64,000 nt of DNA from Diaphorobacter sp. HDW4A (GTDB lineage Bacteria; Pseudomonadota; Gammaproteobacteria; Burkholderiales; Burkholderiaceae_C), in assembly GCF_011305995.1 (NCBI RefSeq), contig NZ_CP049910.1:5470501-5534500 (forward strand), read 5' to 3'. Of this stretch, positions 17,738-26,269 are shown piece by piece; position 1 is the first letter of the stretch; each line of letters opens with the position of its first letter. The notes under the pieces were generated by a model. That model had not been told where the DNA came from. It saw only the letters and a list, made by a program, of their open reading frames with translations, and ran no database searches. The position numbers and the translations under genes were made by a program.

Positions 17738-17759
17738 CCACCAAGCAGAGACTAAAAAA

Positions 17760-18998
17760 TCAAGCCCCGTCTACGGGCAGCCGCAAAACAAAACAAGCCC
17801 CTGACGCTCCGTCAGACCGCCCCTCACAATGCACACTCCCATGGTGCCGCTCTGCAATAGACCGCACCAAAGCCAACCCAAGCCCCACCCCCCCAGACCG
17901 CTCACTGGCCCCAGGCAGCCGGTAGAACGGCTCAAAGATCCGTTCCCTCTGCTCCGCAGGCACCCCCGGCCCATGATCACTCACGCGAATCACCGCGTGA
18001 TCTCCCTCGCGCGTGAGGTCCAGCGTGATCTCGCCGAGGCTGTAGCGGCGCGCGTTCTCCAGCAGATTACGCACCGCGCGGCGCAGCAGCTTGGAGATGC
18101 CTTGCACATCGAGGTCCGTGGCAGACAGCCCGTCGGTGTGTGCGTTCAGATCGGCATCGACGCGCATGCATTCCTCGGCCGAAAGACCCAGCAGATCGAC
18201 TGGCTCCAGCGTGCCGATGTTGGTCGCGCCCGCATCAAGGCGGCTGGCCAGCAGGATTTCATCAACGAGCTGGTCGAGCTCGGTGATGTTGCGCAGAATT
18301 TCGGCGCGTGAGGCGGGCGAGGGCACGCCATCCTGCATCAGCTCCATGCCCATGCGGATGCGGGTGAGCGGTGAGCGCAGCTCGTGCGATGCGTTGGCGA
18401 GCAGCGACTTGTGCGAATCCACCAGCGTCTCGATGCGTGAGGCTGCTGCGTTGAACTGGCGCGCCAGATCGGCCACCTCGTCGTGCCCCTGCGTGCGCAC
18501 CCGCACTTTGAGATCGCCCTCGCCAAAGCGCTTGACGCTGCGCTGCAGATTCTCAAGCCGCTGCAGCAGCTTGCGAATGATGGGAAACACGCCGATGGTG
18601 ACGGCGATGCCCACGCCTGCGAGCATCCAGAAAAAACCAAATGGTGGACGCAGCCAGAACGCCACATCGTGCGGCGGGCCGCCGCGTCCGTCGGGACGTG
18701 GTGCGCGAGCCGACAGCTGCAACTGCAGCTTGTCGCCCGACTCGGTCTCGATGTTGTATTCCGTGGGGTCACCGGGCTCGCGCCGCTCGCGGGTGGCCAG
18801 GCCCTGCAGCACCGGCTTGCCGCTGGCATCGGTGATCACGATTTCGCGTGCCGGTGGCTGCTGCAGATTCTGCGCGTTGTGCTCCGCCGCCCAGCGCCAC
18901 GCGAGGCCCACGGCGAACGCAAAGACCAGCATGCCGCCGACCACCGCGAGCCAGATGCGCAGATAGAGTCGACGGGAGAACGGGCTGATCAGAGACAT
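17760..18998 (-). CDS. Sensor histidine kinase
   Basis: 412 residues. Transmembrane segments lie at about residues 15-35 and 120-142 and enclose a short periplasmic domain of roughly 80 residues. A HAMP linker (about 143-197) follows; the phosphoacceptor His205 is in NASHELRSPLTRIRM. The HATPase domain has the N box (LLENARRY), G1 (VSDHGPGVP), F box (IFEPFYR) and G2 (GGVGLGLALV). It autophosphorylates and passes phosphate to the response regulator encoded 13 bases upstream. The signal is unknown; the small periplasmic domain suggests an envelope cue. Confidence 0.95.
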   Translation of the reverse strand: MSLISPFSRRLYLRIWLAVVGGMLVFAFAVGLAWRWAAEHNAQNLQQPPAREIVITDASGKPVLQGLATRERREPGDPTEYNIETESGDKLQLQLSARAPRPDGRGGPPHDVAFWLRPPFGFFWMLAGVGIAVTIGVFPIIRKLLQRLENLQRSVKRFGEGDLKVRVRTQGHDEVADLARQFNAAASRIETLVDSHKSLLANASHELRSPLTRIRMGMELMQDGVPSPASRAEILRNITELDQLVDEILLASRLDAGATNIGTLEPVDLLGLSAEECMRVDADLNAHTDGLSATDLDVQGISKLLRRAVRNLLENARRYSLGEITLDLTREGDHAVIRVSDHGPGVPAEQRERIFEPFYRLPGASERSGGVGLGLALVRSIAERHHGSVHCEGRSDGASGACFVLRLPVDGA

Positions 18999-19011
18999 GG
19001 AAAAAAATCAA

Positions 19012-19728
19012 TCAATCCTGCTGTTTGGCGAAAACGTAGCCGACGCCGCGCACCGTCAGAATGCGGCGCGGGTTCTTGGGATCGGCCTCGATGGCCGCGC
19101 GGATGCGGCCCATGTGCACGTCGATGGAGCGGTCGAACGCCTCCAGCTCCCGGCCGCGCACGGCCTCCATGATCTGGTCGCGGGTGAGCACGCGGCCCGC
19201 GCGTTCGGCAATCGTCACGAGCAGGTCGAACTGGTAGGAAGTGAGATCGGCGAGCTGGCCGTTCACAGACACGGTGCGCGCGTCGCGGTCGATTTCGAGA
19301 GAGCCGAAACGCAGCGAGGTCGTCGCTGGTTGCGTGCCGGTCTCGCGGCGGCGCAGGATGGCGCGGATGCGCGCCAGCAGCTCGCGGGGTTCGAAGGGCT
19401 TGGGTAGGTAGTCGTCGGCGCCGATCTCTAGGCCGATCACGCGGTCCATCGGGTCGCCCTTGGCGGTCAGCATCAGCACCGGCACCTGCGACGCGGGCGC
19501 AGGCAGAGCGCGGATGCGGCGGCAGATTTCGAGGCCATCCATGTCGGGCAGCATCAGGTCGAGGATCACCAAATCGGGCAGCGCATTTGCGTCCGGCCCC
19601 GTCAATCGCGCCAGCCCGCTCGTGCCATCGCCGCAGTGCGTGACTTGCAGGCCGGATTGCCCGAGATACTCGCTCACCATCTGGGCGAGGCGGGTGTCAT
19701 CTTCAATCATCAGCAGGTTGTGAGGCAT
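19012..19728 (-). CDS. OmpR family response regulator
   Basis: 238 residues. The receiver domain has the acidic pair (EDD, residues 9-11), phospho-acceptor Asp57 in VILDLMLPDMDG, a Thr in MLTAKG and Lys in LPKPFEP. The C-terminal winged helix ends with the typical TVRGVGYVF. It is a DNA-binding transcription factor activated by the kinase encoded directly downstream (13-base gap), and the pair forms one operon. Targets are unknown. Confidence 0.95.
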   Translation of the reverse strand: MPHNLLMIEDDTRLAQMVSEYLGQSGLQVTHCGDGTSGLARLTGPDANALPDLVILDLMLPDMDGLEICRRIRALPAPASQVPVLMLTAKGDPMDRVIGLEIGADDYLPKPFEPRELLARIRAILRRRETGTQPATTSLRFGSLEIDRDARTVSVNGQLADLTSYQFDLLVTIAERAGRVLTRDQIMEAVRGRELEAFDRSIDVHMGRIRAAIEADPKNPRRILTVRGVGYVFAKQQD

Positions 19729-19879
19729 GGCGTGTGTTGTTCTTTGGGGTTCGAGGAGATTCGGTCAGGCATCGACTGCAGTGTTGGATGCGGACAGCGA
19801 TGCTTGAACGAAATGGTGCATGAGGAGTGCTGCGCCTGTTCCCGGTTTCCGTAAAGAAAGGTAAAGCGCTCCTTTTCCG

Positions 19880-21259
19880 TCATCCGTCAACGCGTGAGTG
19901 CTCACTCGTCCGCGACGTCTGTGGCGCCGCGCCGCTCTTCTTCACATGACCGGCGGCCCACACCAGCAGCAGCACCGGCAGGCCCAGCGCCGCCGTACTG
20001 ACGAAGAAGTTGGCATAGCCGTGCGCGTTCACGTAGTCGCCCGAGAAGCCCGCGATGAACTTGGGCAGCAGCAGCATGAGGGAGGAAAACAGCGCGTACT
20101 GCGAGGCCGAGTAGCTGATGTTGGTGAGGCTCGACAGATAGCCCACGAACGCGGCCGAGGCGATGCCCGAGGCCAGGTTGTCGGCCGAGACCACGGCGAT
20201 CAGCGCGGGCACGCTGTGGCCGTAGCCCGCGAGCCAGGCGAACAGCAGGTTGGTGAAGGCGCTGAGGATCGCGCCGAGCATGAGGATGCGCATCACGCCG
20301 AAGCGCATGGACAGGCTGCCGCCGACGAACGCGCCGACCAGTGTCATGATCACGCCGTAGACTTTGGTGACGGTGGCGACCTCTTCCTTGGTGAAGCCGG
20401 TGTCCACATAGAACGGATTGGCCATGATGCCCATGACCACGTCGCTGATGCGGTAGACCGCGATCAGTGCGAGGATCACGGCGGCATGCCATTTGTAGCG
20501 GCGAAAGAAGTCCGCGAACGGCTCGATCAGCGTGCTCTGCAGCCATTCGGCCGCGTTGCGGGCGGGTGGCATTTCCACCCGCTTGGGTTCGGGCGAGATC
20601 AACACGGTGGCGATGCCTACCAGCATGGACACGGCCATCACGAGGTAGGCGGTTTGCCAGGCATCGTTCTGGTAGCTGCCCGCCGCGCCCGCGAGTTCGG
20701 AGCGCGCGGCCAGCCACAGCACGCCCGCACCGGACCAGATCATCGCGAGGCGGTAGCCGGTCTGGTAGCTCGCGGCAAGCGCGGGTTGCTCTTTTTCCGG
20801 CGCGGATTCGATGCGGTAAGCGTCGAGCGCGATGTCTTGCGTGGCCGAGGCGAAGGCGGTGAGCAGCGCCCACATCACCATCGGCTGCAGGGCGGTCTGC
20901 GGATTCGCGAGCGCCATGCTCGCGAGGCCGCACATCACGCCGATCTGCGCGAGCAGCAGCCAGCTGCGCCGACGCCCGAGCGCGCGGGTGAGGCCCGGCA
21001 GCGGTACGCGGTCGACGATGGGTGCCCAGATCCATTTGAAACCGTAGGCCAGACCCACCCAGCTCAGGTGCCCGATGGTGCCCCGGTCGATGCCCGCCTC
21101 GCGCAGGCGAAACGACAGCGTGCCCAACACCAGCATCAGTGGCAGCCCGGCCGCGAACCCGAGCGAGAGCATGCGCAGGCTCTCGGGTTGCAGATAGACC
21201 AGCAGCGACTCGCGCCACGAGCGTTTGGAGGGGGCTTCGAAGAGAGTGGAGTCGGACAT
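19880..21259 (-). CDS. ampG: AmpG-type muropeptide MFS transporter
   Basis: 459 residues from the ATG at 21259 (MSDSTLFEAPSKRSW); the reading frame stays open upstream but no conserved segment is seen there. It has twelve or more hydrophobic segments. The early motif LGFAAGLPLMLVLGTLSFRL and the loop with WVGLAYGFKWIWAPIVDR, plus ASATQDIALDAYR, are characteristic of AmpG permeases. AmpG imports anhydromuropeptides for cell-wall recycling and feeds AmpR-dependent beta-lactamase induction in species that have it. No ampD or ampR is adjacent. Confidence 0.9.
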   Translation of the reverse strand: MSDSTLFEAPSKRSWRESLLVYLQPESLRMLSLGFAAGLPLMLVLGTLSFRLREAGIDRGTIGHLSWVGLAYGFKWIWAPIVDRVPLPGLTRALGRRRSWLLLAQIGVMCGLASMALANPQTALQPMVMWALLTAFASATQDIALDAYRIESAPEKEQPALAASYQTGYRLAMIWSGAGVLWLAARSELAGAAGSYQNDAWQTAYLVMAVSMLVGIATVLISPEPKRVEMPPARNAAEWLQSTLIEPFADFFRRYKWHAAVILALIAVYRISDVVMGIMANPFYVDTGFTKEEVATVTKVYGVIMTLVGAFVGGSLSMRFGVMRILMLGAILSAFTNLLFAWLAGYGHSVPALIAVVSADNLASGIASAAFVGYLSSLTNISYSASQYALFSSLMLLLPKFIAGFSGDYVNAHGYANFFVSTAALGLPVLLLVWAAGHVKKSGAAPQTSRTSEHSRVDG

Positions 21260-21356
21260 GCAGGAGGTCTTTGGAGCGGCCGCGCGAAGGCGCATGTAAA
21301 AGCGAATGCGCACATTATGCGGACAGTCGCCCGGCGCTGGCGCTACCATGCGCTCC

Positions 21357-22052
21357 ATGGCACGCCATGTCCACAGTTCCACCGCGCTCACCGAGCCTGT
21401 CGCGTCGATTCGCCAATACAGCGGCGAACACACGGCGCATGCGCACGACCATGCGCAGGTGCTCTACGCGCTGCACGGCCGCATGGAGCTGGAGGTGGCG
21501 GGGCGCGCGGCCTTTGTCGATACGGCTTGCGGCATGGTCGTTCCGGCAGGCGTGGAGCACGGCTTTCTCGCCGCGCCTGGCGCGCAACTGGTGGTGATCG
21601 ACGCGCCGGATGTGGGCAGCACTGGGCGCACGCGCCGCTTTTCCGTGCCGGCCCCACTGCGCGGCAAGCAGCCCGTGCTGGATGCGGATGCGAGCGATCA
21701 TCTGGCCGCGCTGCTCGACGCACCGCGCGTGCTTGCGCGCCGCGATCTGGATCTGCAGATTGTCAACCTGCAAGTGGCGCGCAGCCTGCATGAAGACTGG
21801 AACACCCGCCGCATGGCCGCGCTCGTGCATCTGAGCCCGCAGCGCTTTCATGTGCGCTGGCAGGAGCTGACCGGCAAGACCCCCCAGCAATGGCTGCGCG
21901 ATCTGAGACTGGACGCGGCCGAGACCGCGCTGGCACGCGGCGAATCGCTCGAAAACACGGCGCTGCGATGGGGCTACCGCAGCGCCAGCGCGCTGGCTTT
22001 TGCGCTTCGCCGCGACAGAAATATCGGCGCACGCGATCTGCGCAAGGGCTGA
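21357..22052 (+). CDS. AraC family transcriptional regulator
   Basis: 231 residues from the ATG at 21357; starts at 21348 or 21306 are possible. A cupin-like N-terminal effector domain (HAHDHAQVLYALHGRMELE, then VVPAGVEHGF) is followed by a C-terminal double helix-turn-helix containing MAALVHLSPQRFHVRW and a second, weaker helix pair (SLENTALRWGYRSASALAFA). It diverges from ampG with under 100 bases between and is followed by an EamA exporter on the same strand. Target genes are unknown; the exporter is a good candidate. Confidence 0.87.
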   Translation: MARHVHSSTALTEPVASIRQYSGEHTAHAHDHAQVLYALHGRMELEVAGRAAFVDTACGMVVPAGVEHGFLAAPGAQLVVIDAPDVGSTGRTRRFSVPAPLRGKQPVLDADASDHLAALLDAPRVLARRDLDLQIVNLQVARSLHEDWNTRRMAALVHLSPQRFHVRWQELTGKTPQQWLRDLRLDAAETALARGESLENTALRWGYRSASALAFALRRDRNIGARDLRKG

Positions 22053-22108
22053 TTTCAGCACAAGCGTTTCTCGACAATTGCGCGCCGCCCAGGCGGCAAG
22101 ATGGGCGC

Positions 22109-23101
22109 ATGACGCAACCCGCCACTGCATCCTCTTGCACCCTGTCCCCCCACCCGCATTCCGCCGCCCATGTCTCATCGCTGCTCGGCGTCGCGCTGGT
22201 GTCCGCCGCCGCGCTGCTCTGGGGCACGACCGGCACGGTGCAGAGCCTGGGCGCGGGCGGGCTGTCGCCGTTTTGGGTGGGGGCGGCGCAGTTGGCGGTG
22301 GCCAGCGTGTTCTTTGTCTTGGTGCTGGCCGTGTCCAGAAAACGCATCGCGGGCCAGAGTCTGCCGCTGCTGCCCACGCCTTCGCGCATGGGTTTGAAGC
22401 TGGGCTGGTTCGTGATTGCCGCCGCAGGCGTTGCGGGCTACAGCATTAGTTTTTATGCGGGCGTGAAGCTCGCTGGCGTGGCTGTGGGTACAGCCGTGGC
22501 GATCGGCAGCAGCCCCATCTGGGCCGGGCTGATTCAGGCCTTGGTGTTGCGCACGCCGCTGTCGGGCCTGTGGTGGCTTGGCACGGCGGTGAGTGTGGGC
22601 GGCGGCGTGGCGATGGTGCTCAGCAAGGGCGGTGCGGCGACGGGGGATATCTCGTGGTTCGGCCTGCTGCTGTGCCTGCTTGCCGGGCTGTCGTATGCGA
22701 GCTATGCGCTGGTCAACAAGCGGCTCGTAGCGCATGCGCCCACGCAGGTGGTGAATTTTTATGTGTTCACCGGCGCGGCGATTCTGGCCGTTCCTGCGGC
22801 GTTGCTGCTGGCAGGTGTGCCGGTGATGAACGCATCGTCGCTGCTGGTGGTCGTCTATCTGGGGCTGGTGGTGTCGGGTGTGGCCTATGTGCTGTTCTCC
22901 AACGGCCTGCGCGGCATCTCGGGGCCAACGGGGGTGACGCTCACGCTCATCGAGCCCGTGGCTGCGTTTCTGCTGGCCGTGTGGGCGGTGGGGGAGCACC
23001 AGCCGCTGGTGTCGTGGCTCGGGCTGCTGGCTGTGCTGCTGGGCCTCATCGTGGTGATCCGTGCGGAACTGTTGGCTGCAAGGACTGAGGCTGCCGGGTA
23101 G
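22109..23101 (+). CDS. EamA/DMT family transporter
   Basis: 330 residues from the ATG at 22109. Ten predicted membrane segments are arranged as two EamA repeats; the first begins LVSAAALLWGTTGTVQ and the second near LLLCLLAGLSYASYALVNKR. The end of repeat two, TLIEPVAAFLLAVWAVGE, is diagnostic. These inner-membrane proteins export amino acids or other metabolites. It is 56 bases after the AraC gene and likely under its control. Confidence 0.9.
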   Translation: MTQPATASSCTLSPHPHSAAHVSSLLGVALVSAAALLWGTTGTVQSLGAGGLSPFWVGAAQLAVASVFFVLVLAVSRKRIAGQSLPLLPTPSRMGLKLGWFVIAAAGVAGYSISFYAGVKLAGVAVGTAVAIGSSPIWAGLIQALVLRTPLSGLWWLGTAVSVGGGVAMVLSKGGAATGDISWFGLLLCLLAGLSYASYALVNKRLVAHAPTQVVNFYVFTGAAILAVPAALLLAGVPVMNASSLLVVVYLGLVVSGVAYVLFSNGLRGISGPTGVTLTLIEPVAAFLLAVWAVGEHQPLVSWLGLLAVLLGLIVVIRAELLAARTEAAG

Positions 23102-23137
23102 ACTGCGCATGTCACTTCGCCGCCGTTGCCACCGACC

Positions 23138-23998
23138 ATGAAACACACCGCATCCACCTCCTGCGCTTGCGCCATGCCCCATGGCTCACTCTGGAGCGCG
23201 CGCCGCGCCTTTTTGCTCACGGCTGCTGCGGCGAGCGCGTCGCCCGTGCTCGCGCAGGTCGATGTGGGCAATGCGTCGTCCATGCGCAAGCTGGTTCCGG
23301 CCGAGACGCTCGAGGGCGCGGCCACGCAGCAGTACGACCAGTTGCTCGCGCAGGCCAAAGCCAAGAATGCGCTCGCGGGTCCTGACAACCCGCAGCTCAT
23401 GCGCCTTCGCAGCATCGCGAAACAGCTGATTCCGTTCACCTATCCATGGAACGAGCGGGCCAAGGGCTGGAAGTGGGAGGTCAACCTCATCGGCAGCAAG
23501 CAGATCAACGCCTTCTGCATGCCCGGCGGCAAGATCGCGTTCTTCACCGGCATCCTCGACCAGCTCAAGCTGACCGACGATGAGGTCGCCATGATCATGG
23601 GCCATGAAATGGCGCACGCGTTGCGTGAGCATTCCCGGGAGCGGCTGGCCAAAACGCAGGCTACCAACATCGGCATCTCGTTGGGCGCTGCGCTGCTCGG
23701 GCTGGGCGACGTGGGACGTGCTGCGGCAGGCCTCGGCTCGCAGTTGCTTACGCTGAAGTTCAGTCGCAATGATGAATCCGAGGCCGATCTGGTCGGCCTG
23801 GAACTGGCTGCACGCGCGGGCTACAACCCCCAGGCTTCCGTCACGCTCTGGGAAAAAATGGGTAAGGCAACGGGCACCCAGCAGGGCATGCAGTTTCTCT
23901 CGACCCACCCGAGCGGCCCGAACCGCATCAAGGAACTCAAGGAAAACATCGCGCGCGTACAGGGCCTGTACGAAGCGACCCGGCGCGGCCAGAAGTAG
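23138..23998 (+). CDS. M48 family metalloprotease
   Basis: 286 residues from the ATG at 23138. It has an N-terminal hydrophobic stretch after ARR (AFLLTAAAASASPVLAQ), a Tat-like or Sec signal peptide. Zinc motif HEMAH (156-160) is followed by the third ligand in ESEADLVGLELAARAGY. This resembles the BepA/LoiP type of periplasmic M48 proteases, which degrade or assist misfolded outer-membrane proteins; the C-terminal TPR domain of BepA is absent. It is convergent with the next gene across a hairpin-rich repeat. Confidence 0.9.
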   Translation: MKHTASTSCACAMPHGSLWSARRAFLLTAAAASASPVLAQVDVGNASSMRKLVPAETLEGAATQQYDQLLAQAKAKNALAGPDNPQLMRLRSIAKQLIPFTYPWNERAKGWKWEVNLIGSKQINAFCMPGGKIAFFTGILDQLKLTDDEVAMIMGHEMAHALREHSRERLAKTQATNIGISLGAALLGLGDVGRAAAGLGSQLLTLKFSRNDESEADLVGLELAARAGYNPQASVTLWEKMGKATGTQQGMQFLSTHPSGPNRIKELKENIARVQGLYEATRRGQK

Positions 23999-24039
23999 GC
24001 CATAGGGCGAGGACTTCAAATCTGCACGGTCGTAGCCGA

Positions 24040-24140
24040 CAGCCGCCGCGCAAGGGCCGTCCCGCCGCGCTGGCGGCGTCCCCCTCCGTTGCGCGTTGCG
24101 CAACACAAGAGAGGGGGAAGGCGCGAAGCGCCTCAGGGGG
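24040..24140. repeat. Hairpin-rich intergenic repeat at a convergent junction
   Basis: Between the M48 and MBL genes. It contains the stem CCCCCTC (24080-24086) / GAGGGGG (24111-24117) enclosing GTTGCGCGTTGCGCAAC, then the small hairpin GGCGC-GAA-GCGCC. This layout is common in Comamonadaceae intergenic DNA. It is different in sequence from copies A, B and C, yet occupies the same type of site. Confidence 0.6.
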
Positions 24141-24148
24141 TGAAACTT

Positions 24149-24787
24149 TTATGTATTTCCGACGTAGGGATTGGTGCGGCGCTCGCGGCCGAAGGTGCTC
24201 TCCGGCCCGTGCCCTGGAATGAACACCGTCTGATCGCCCATGGGCCACAGGCGCTGAGTGATCGAGTCGATCAGCTGCTGGTGGTTGCCCTTGGGGAAAT
24301 CCGTGCGCCCGATGCTGCCCGCAAACAGCACGTCACCGACAAAGGCGCGGTCGATCTGCGGCGCGTGGAACACCACGTGGCCCGGCGTGTGGCCGGGGCA
24401 GTGGCGCACGTTGAGCGTTTCGTTGCCAATCTGCACTGTATCGCCGTCATGCAGCCAGCGCGTGGGCGTGAATGGCAGAGCGGGCGGAAAGCCGAACATC
24501 TGGCTTTGCTGCGGCAGCCCGTCGATCCAGAACTGATCACCTTCTTCGGGTCCGATGATCGGCAGCCCGAGCTTTTGTGACAGCTCGCCCGTGCCACCCG
24601 CATGGTCGATGTGCGCATGCGTGAGCCACAGTGCCTTGAGGTTCAAGCCGAGCTTGCTCACCTCGGCGAGCAGCACATCGAGATCGCCACCGGGATCGAC
24701 GATGGCGGCGTCTTGGGTGGCATCGCACCAGACGATGGACGAATTTTGCTGGAACTGGGTGACAGGGACGGTGAGGTACTGAAGCAT
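24149..24787 (-). CDS. Metallo-beta-lactamase-fold hydrolase, glyoxalase II-like
   Basis: 212 residues from the ATG at 24787 (MLQYLTVPVTQFQQNSS). The zinc motif THAHIDHAGG (His57, His59, Asp61, His62) is followed by CPGHTPGHVVF and FVGDVLFAGSIGRTD and a late His in FIPGHGPES. This is the YcbL-type hydroxyacylglutathione hydrolase-like group. It probably hydrolyses thioesters such as S-lactoylglutathione in the cytoplasm. A further hydrophilic extension upstream of 24787 is open but not conserved-looking. Confidence 0.9.
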   Translation of the reverse strand: MLQYLTVPVTQFQQNSSIVWCDATQDAAIVDPGGDLDVLLAEVSKLGLNLKALWLTHAHIDHAGGTGELSQKLGLPIIGPEEGDQFWIDGLPQQSQMFGFPPALPFTPTRWLHDGDTVQIGNETLNVRHCPGHTPGHVVFHAPQIDRAFVGDVLFAGSIGRTDFPKGNHQQLIDSITQRLWPMGDQTVFIPGHGPESTFGRERRTNPYVGNT

Positions 24788-24908
24788 GGCGGTTCTTGAG
24801 GGGCGCGTGCGACGTCTGCGTGAGGTCGGTGGCGCTCGATCATGGATGGTTTCCCGCAAGTATATGCATGCCCGTCCGCCCCGGCAGCCATGCCTTCGAG
24901 TCGCCGCT

Positions 24909-25256
24909 CAGTCTGCCTTGGCTCCCGACAGCCGTACGATCTCTGCCCATTTCTTCTCTTCGGAGCGCATGTATGCCGGAAATTCTTTGGATCGGTGAGG
25001 GCTGAGGCACTGCCTTTGTAGGGTACATGCTGCATCGCGATGCCGGTCTTCCGTCGGAACAGTTCGCCCGAAAGATGCTGCGAAGACGCATTTCCTGCCG
25101 AGCCGAAGTTGATCGTGCCCTTGCTTTTCTTAAGGTAGGCGCCCGACCAGATCCGTCGGCCCGCCAGGTGGGTACGGAATGACGAGCGTGATCACTGATT
25201 TGGGATAGTCGGCAGCGGGCGAGGCCTGTGCGGCCATTGAGCATGTATCGCTTCAT
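24909..25256 (-). pseudogene. Decayed Bug (TctC-like) substrate-binding protein gene
   Basis: Three pieces of a Bug protein are visible in different frames. The start MKRYMLN at 25256 overlaps the quinone-oxidoreductase stop by 4 bases. After a frameshift come the signal-peptide end and the first motif (SVITLVIPYPPGGPTDLVGR). After an internal deletion and a TAA comes TINFGSAGNASSQHLSGE with MQHVPYKGSASALTD. Another deletion and frameshift lead to the typical C-terminus RSEEKKWAEIVRLSGAKAD and a stop at 24909. About two thirds of the expected 320 residues are missing. It cannot be functional. Confidence 0.85.
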
Positions 25257-26269
25257 CTTGCGTCTCCGTGAATGGCGAGAGCCAGCTTGCCCACCACCGC
25301 GCGGCCATGCAGTGCGTCGAGCGCGTCGCAGAGTTGAGTCATCCGCAGTACCTGTGTGATCCCGGGATGAATGGCCTCTCGCAGCGCCATGTCGAGCAGT
25401 TCGGCCATCATCGATTGCATGTCGTCGGCGTAGCGCTCGCGTTCATTGGCCGGTGTCCAGCCGATGTATTGGCCGTAGAAGAAGCCGTGAATCGTAAGGT
25501 TCTTCACGAGCGCGATATTCATTGGGACCTGTGGGATCGTGCCGCTTGCAAAGCCGATGATGAGTACCTTGCCATTCGGCGCGGTGCAGCGCAGGGAGGT
25601 GAGCAGTAGATCGCCACCGACTGGATCGAACACGATGCTCGCGCCCAGCCCATGGGTGAGTTGCTTGACCTGTTCGATCAAATGCTGTGGATCGACCGCA
25701 TGCTGCGCACCATGGCGCAGAGCGGCCAGCCGTTTGCCCTCGTTGCTTGCGCAGGCGATCACGGTGACGTTCGGAATCTGCGCGGCCAACTCCACAGCCG
25801 CCAACCCCACGCCCGAGCCCGCGCCGAGCACGAGAATGGAATCGCCCTCGCGCACTTGCGCCCGCCAATGCAGTGCGGTGTAAGCAGTGCCATACGAAAT
25901 CGGTAGCGCCAGTGCCTTGAGCGGGTCCAGCGTCTTCGGCACCGGATAGACCGTGGTGGCGTGGACCACCAGTTGCTCGCTGTACGCGCCCCAATCGCAG
26001 ATGAACACCACCGTGTCGCCGGGCTGCACATGGCGCACGGTGCTTCCCGTGCGTAGCACCCGGCCGACGCCCTCGGTGCCGGGCACGAAGGGAAAGGGCG
26101 GCGATTTCTGGTAGCGGCCCTCGATGAGCAACCCTGTGGCGTGACTGACCGTGGCGTGGTGCACCTCGATCAGTACCTCGTTGTCGCCCACGATACGGGG
26201 TGCACCGATGGACTGTACCGAGGTGACTTCGCGCGGCGCTCCATACGCGCGGCAGACGATGGCTTTCAT
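25253..26269 (-). CDS. Zinc-independent quinone oxidoreductase-type MDR dehydrogenase
   Basis: 338 residues from the ATG at 26269. Medium-chain dehydrogenase/reductase: the N-terminal GroES-like domain has FPFVPGTEGVGRVLRTG, and the Rossmann domain has the NADP(H) motif VLGAGSGVGLAAVELA. The cysteine ligands of zinc alcohol dehydrogenases are missing, so it fits the NADPH:quinone oxidoreductase/crotonyl-CoA reductase-like branch. It overlaps the CoA-transferase stop region by 4 bases and the decayed Bug gene at its own stop, so the three were one operon. A role in handling an acyl-CoA or enone product is plausible. Confidence 0.9.
   Translation of the reverse strand: MKAIVCRAYGAPREVTSVQSIGAPRIVGDNEVLIEVHHATVSHATGLLIEGRYQKSPPFPFVPGTEGVGRVLRTGSTVRHVQPGDTVVFICDWGAYSEQLVVHATTVYPVPKTLDPLKALALPISYGTAYTALHWRAQVREGDSILVLGAGSGVGLAAVELAAQIPNVTVIACASNEGKRLAALRHGAQHAVDPQHLIEQVKQLTHGLGASIVFDPVGGDLLLTSLRCTAPNGKVLIIGFASGTIPQVPMNIALVKNLTIHGFFYGQYIGWTPANERERYADDMQSMMAELLDMALREAIHPGITQVLRMTQLCDALDALHGRAVVGKLALAIHGDAR

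Noticed and set aside
19898..21793. A 631-codon open frame on the plus strand opposite ampG
   Set aside because: It is antisense to a clear AmpG permease, rich in His, Gln, Arg and Gly as expected from the reverse of high-GC coding DNA, and has no recognisable domain.
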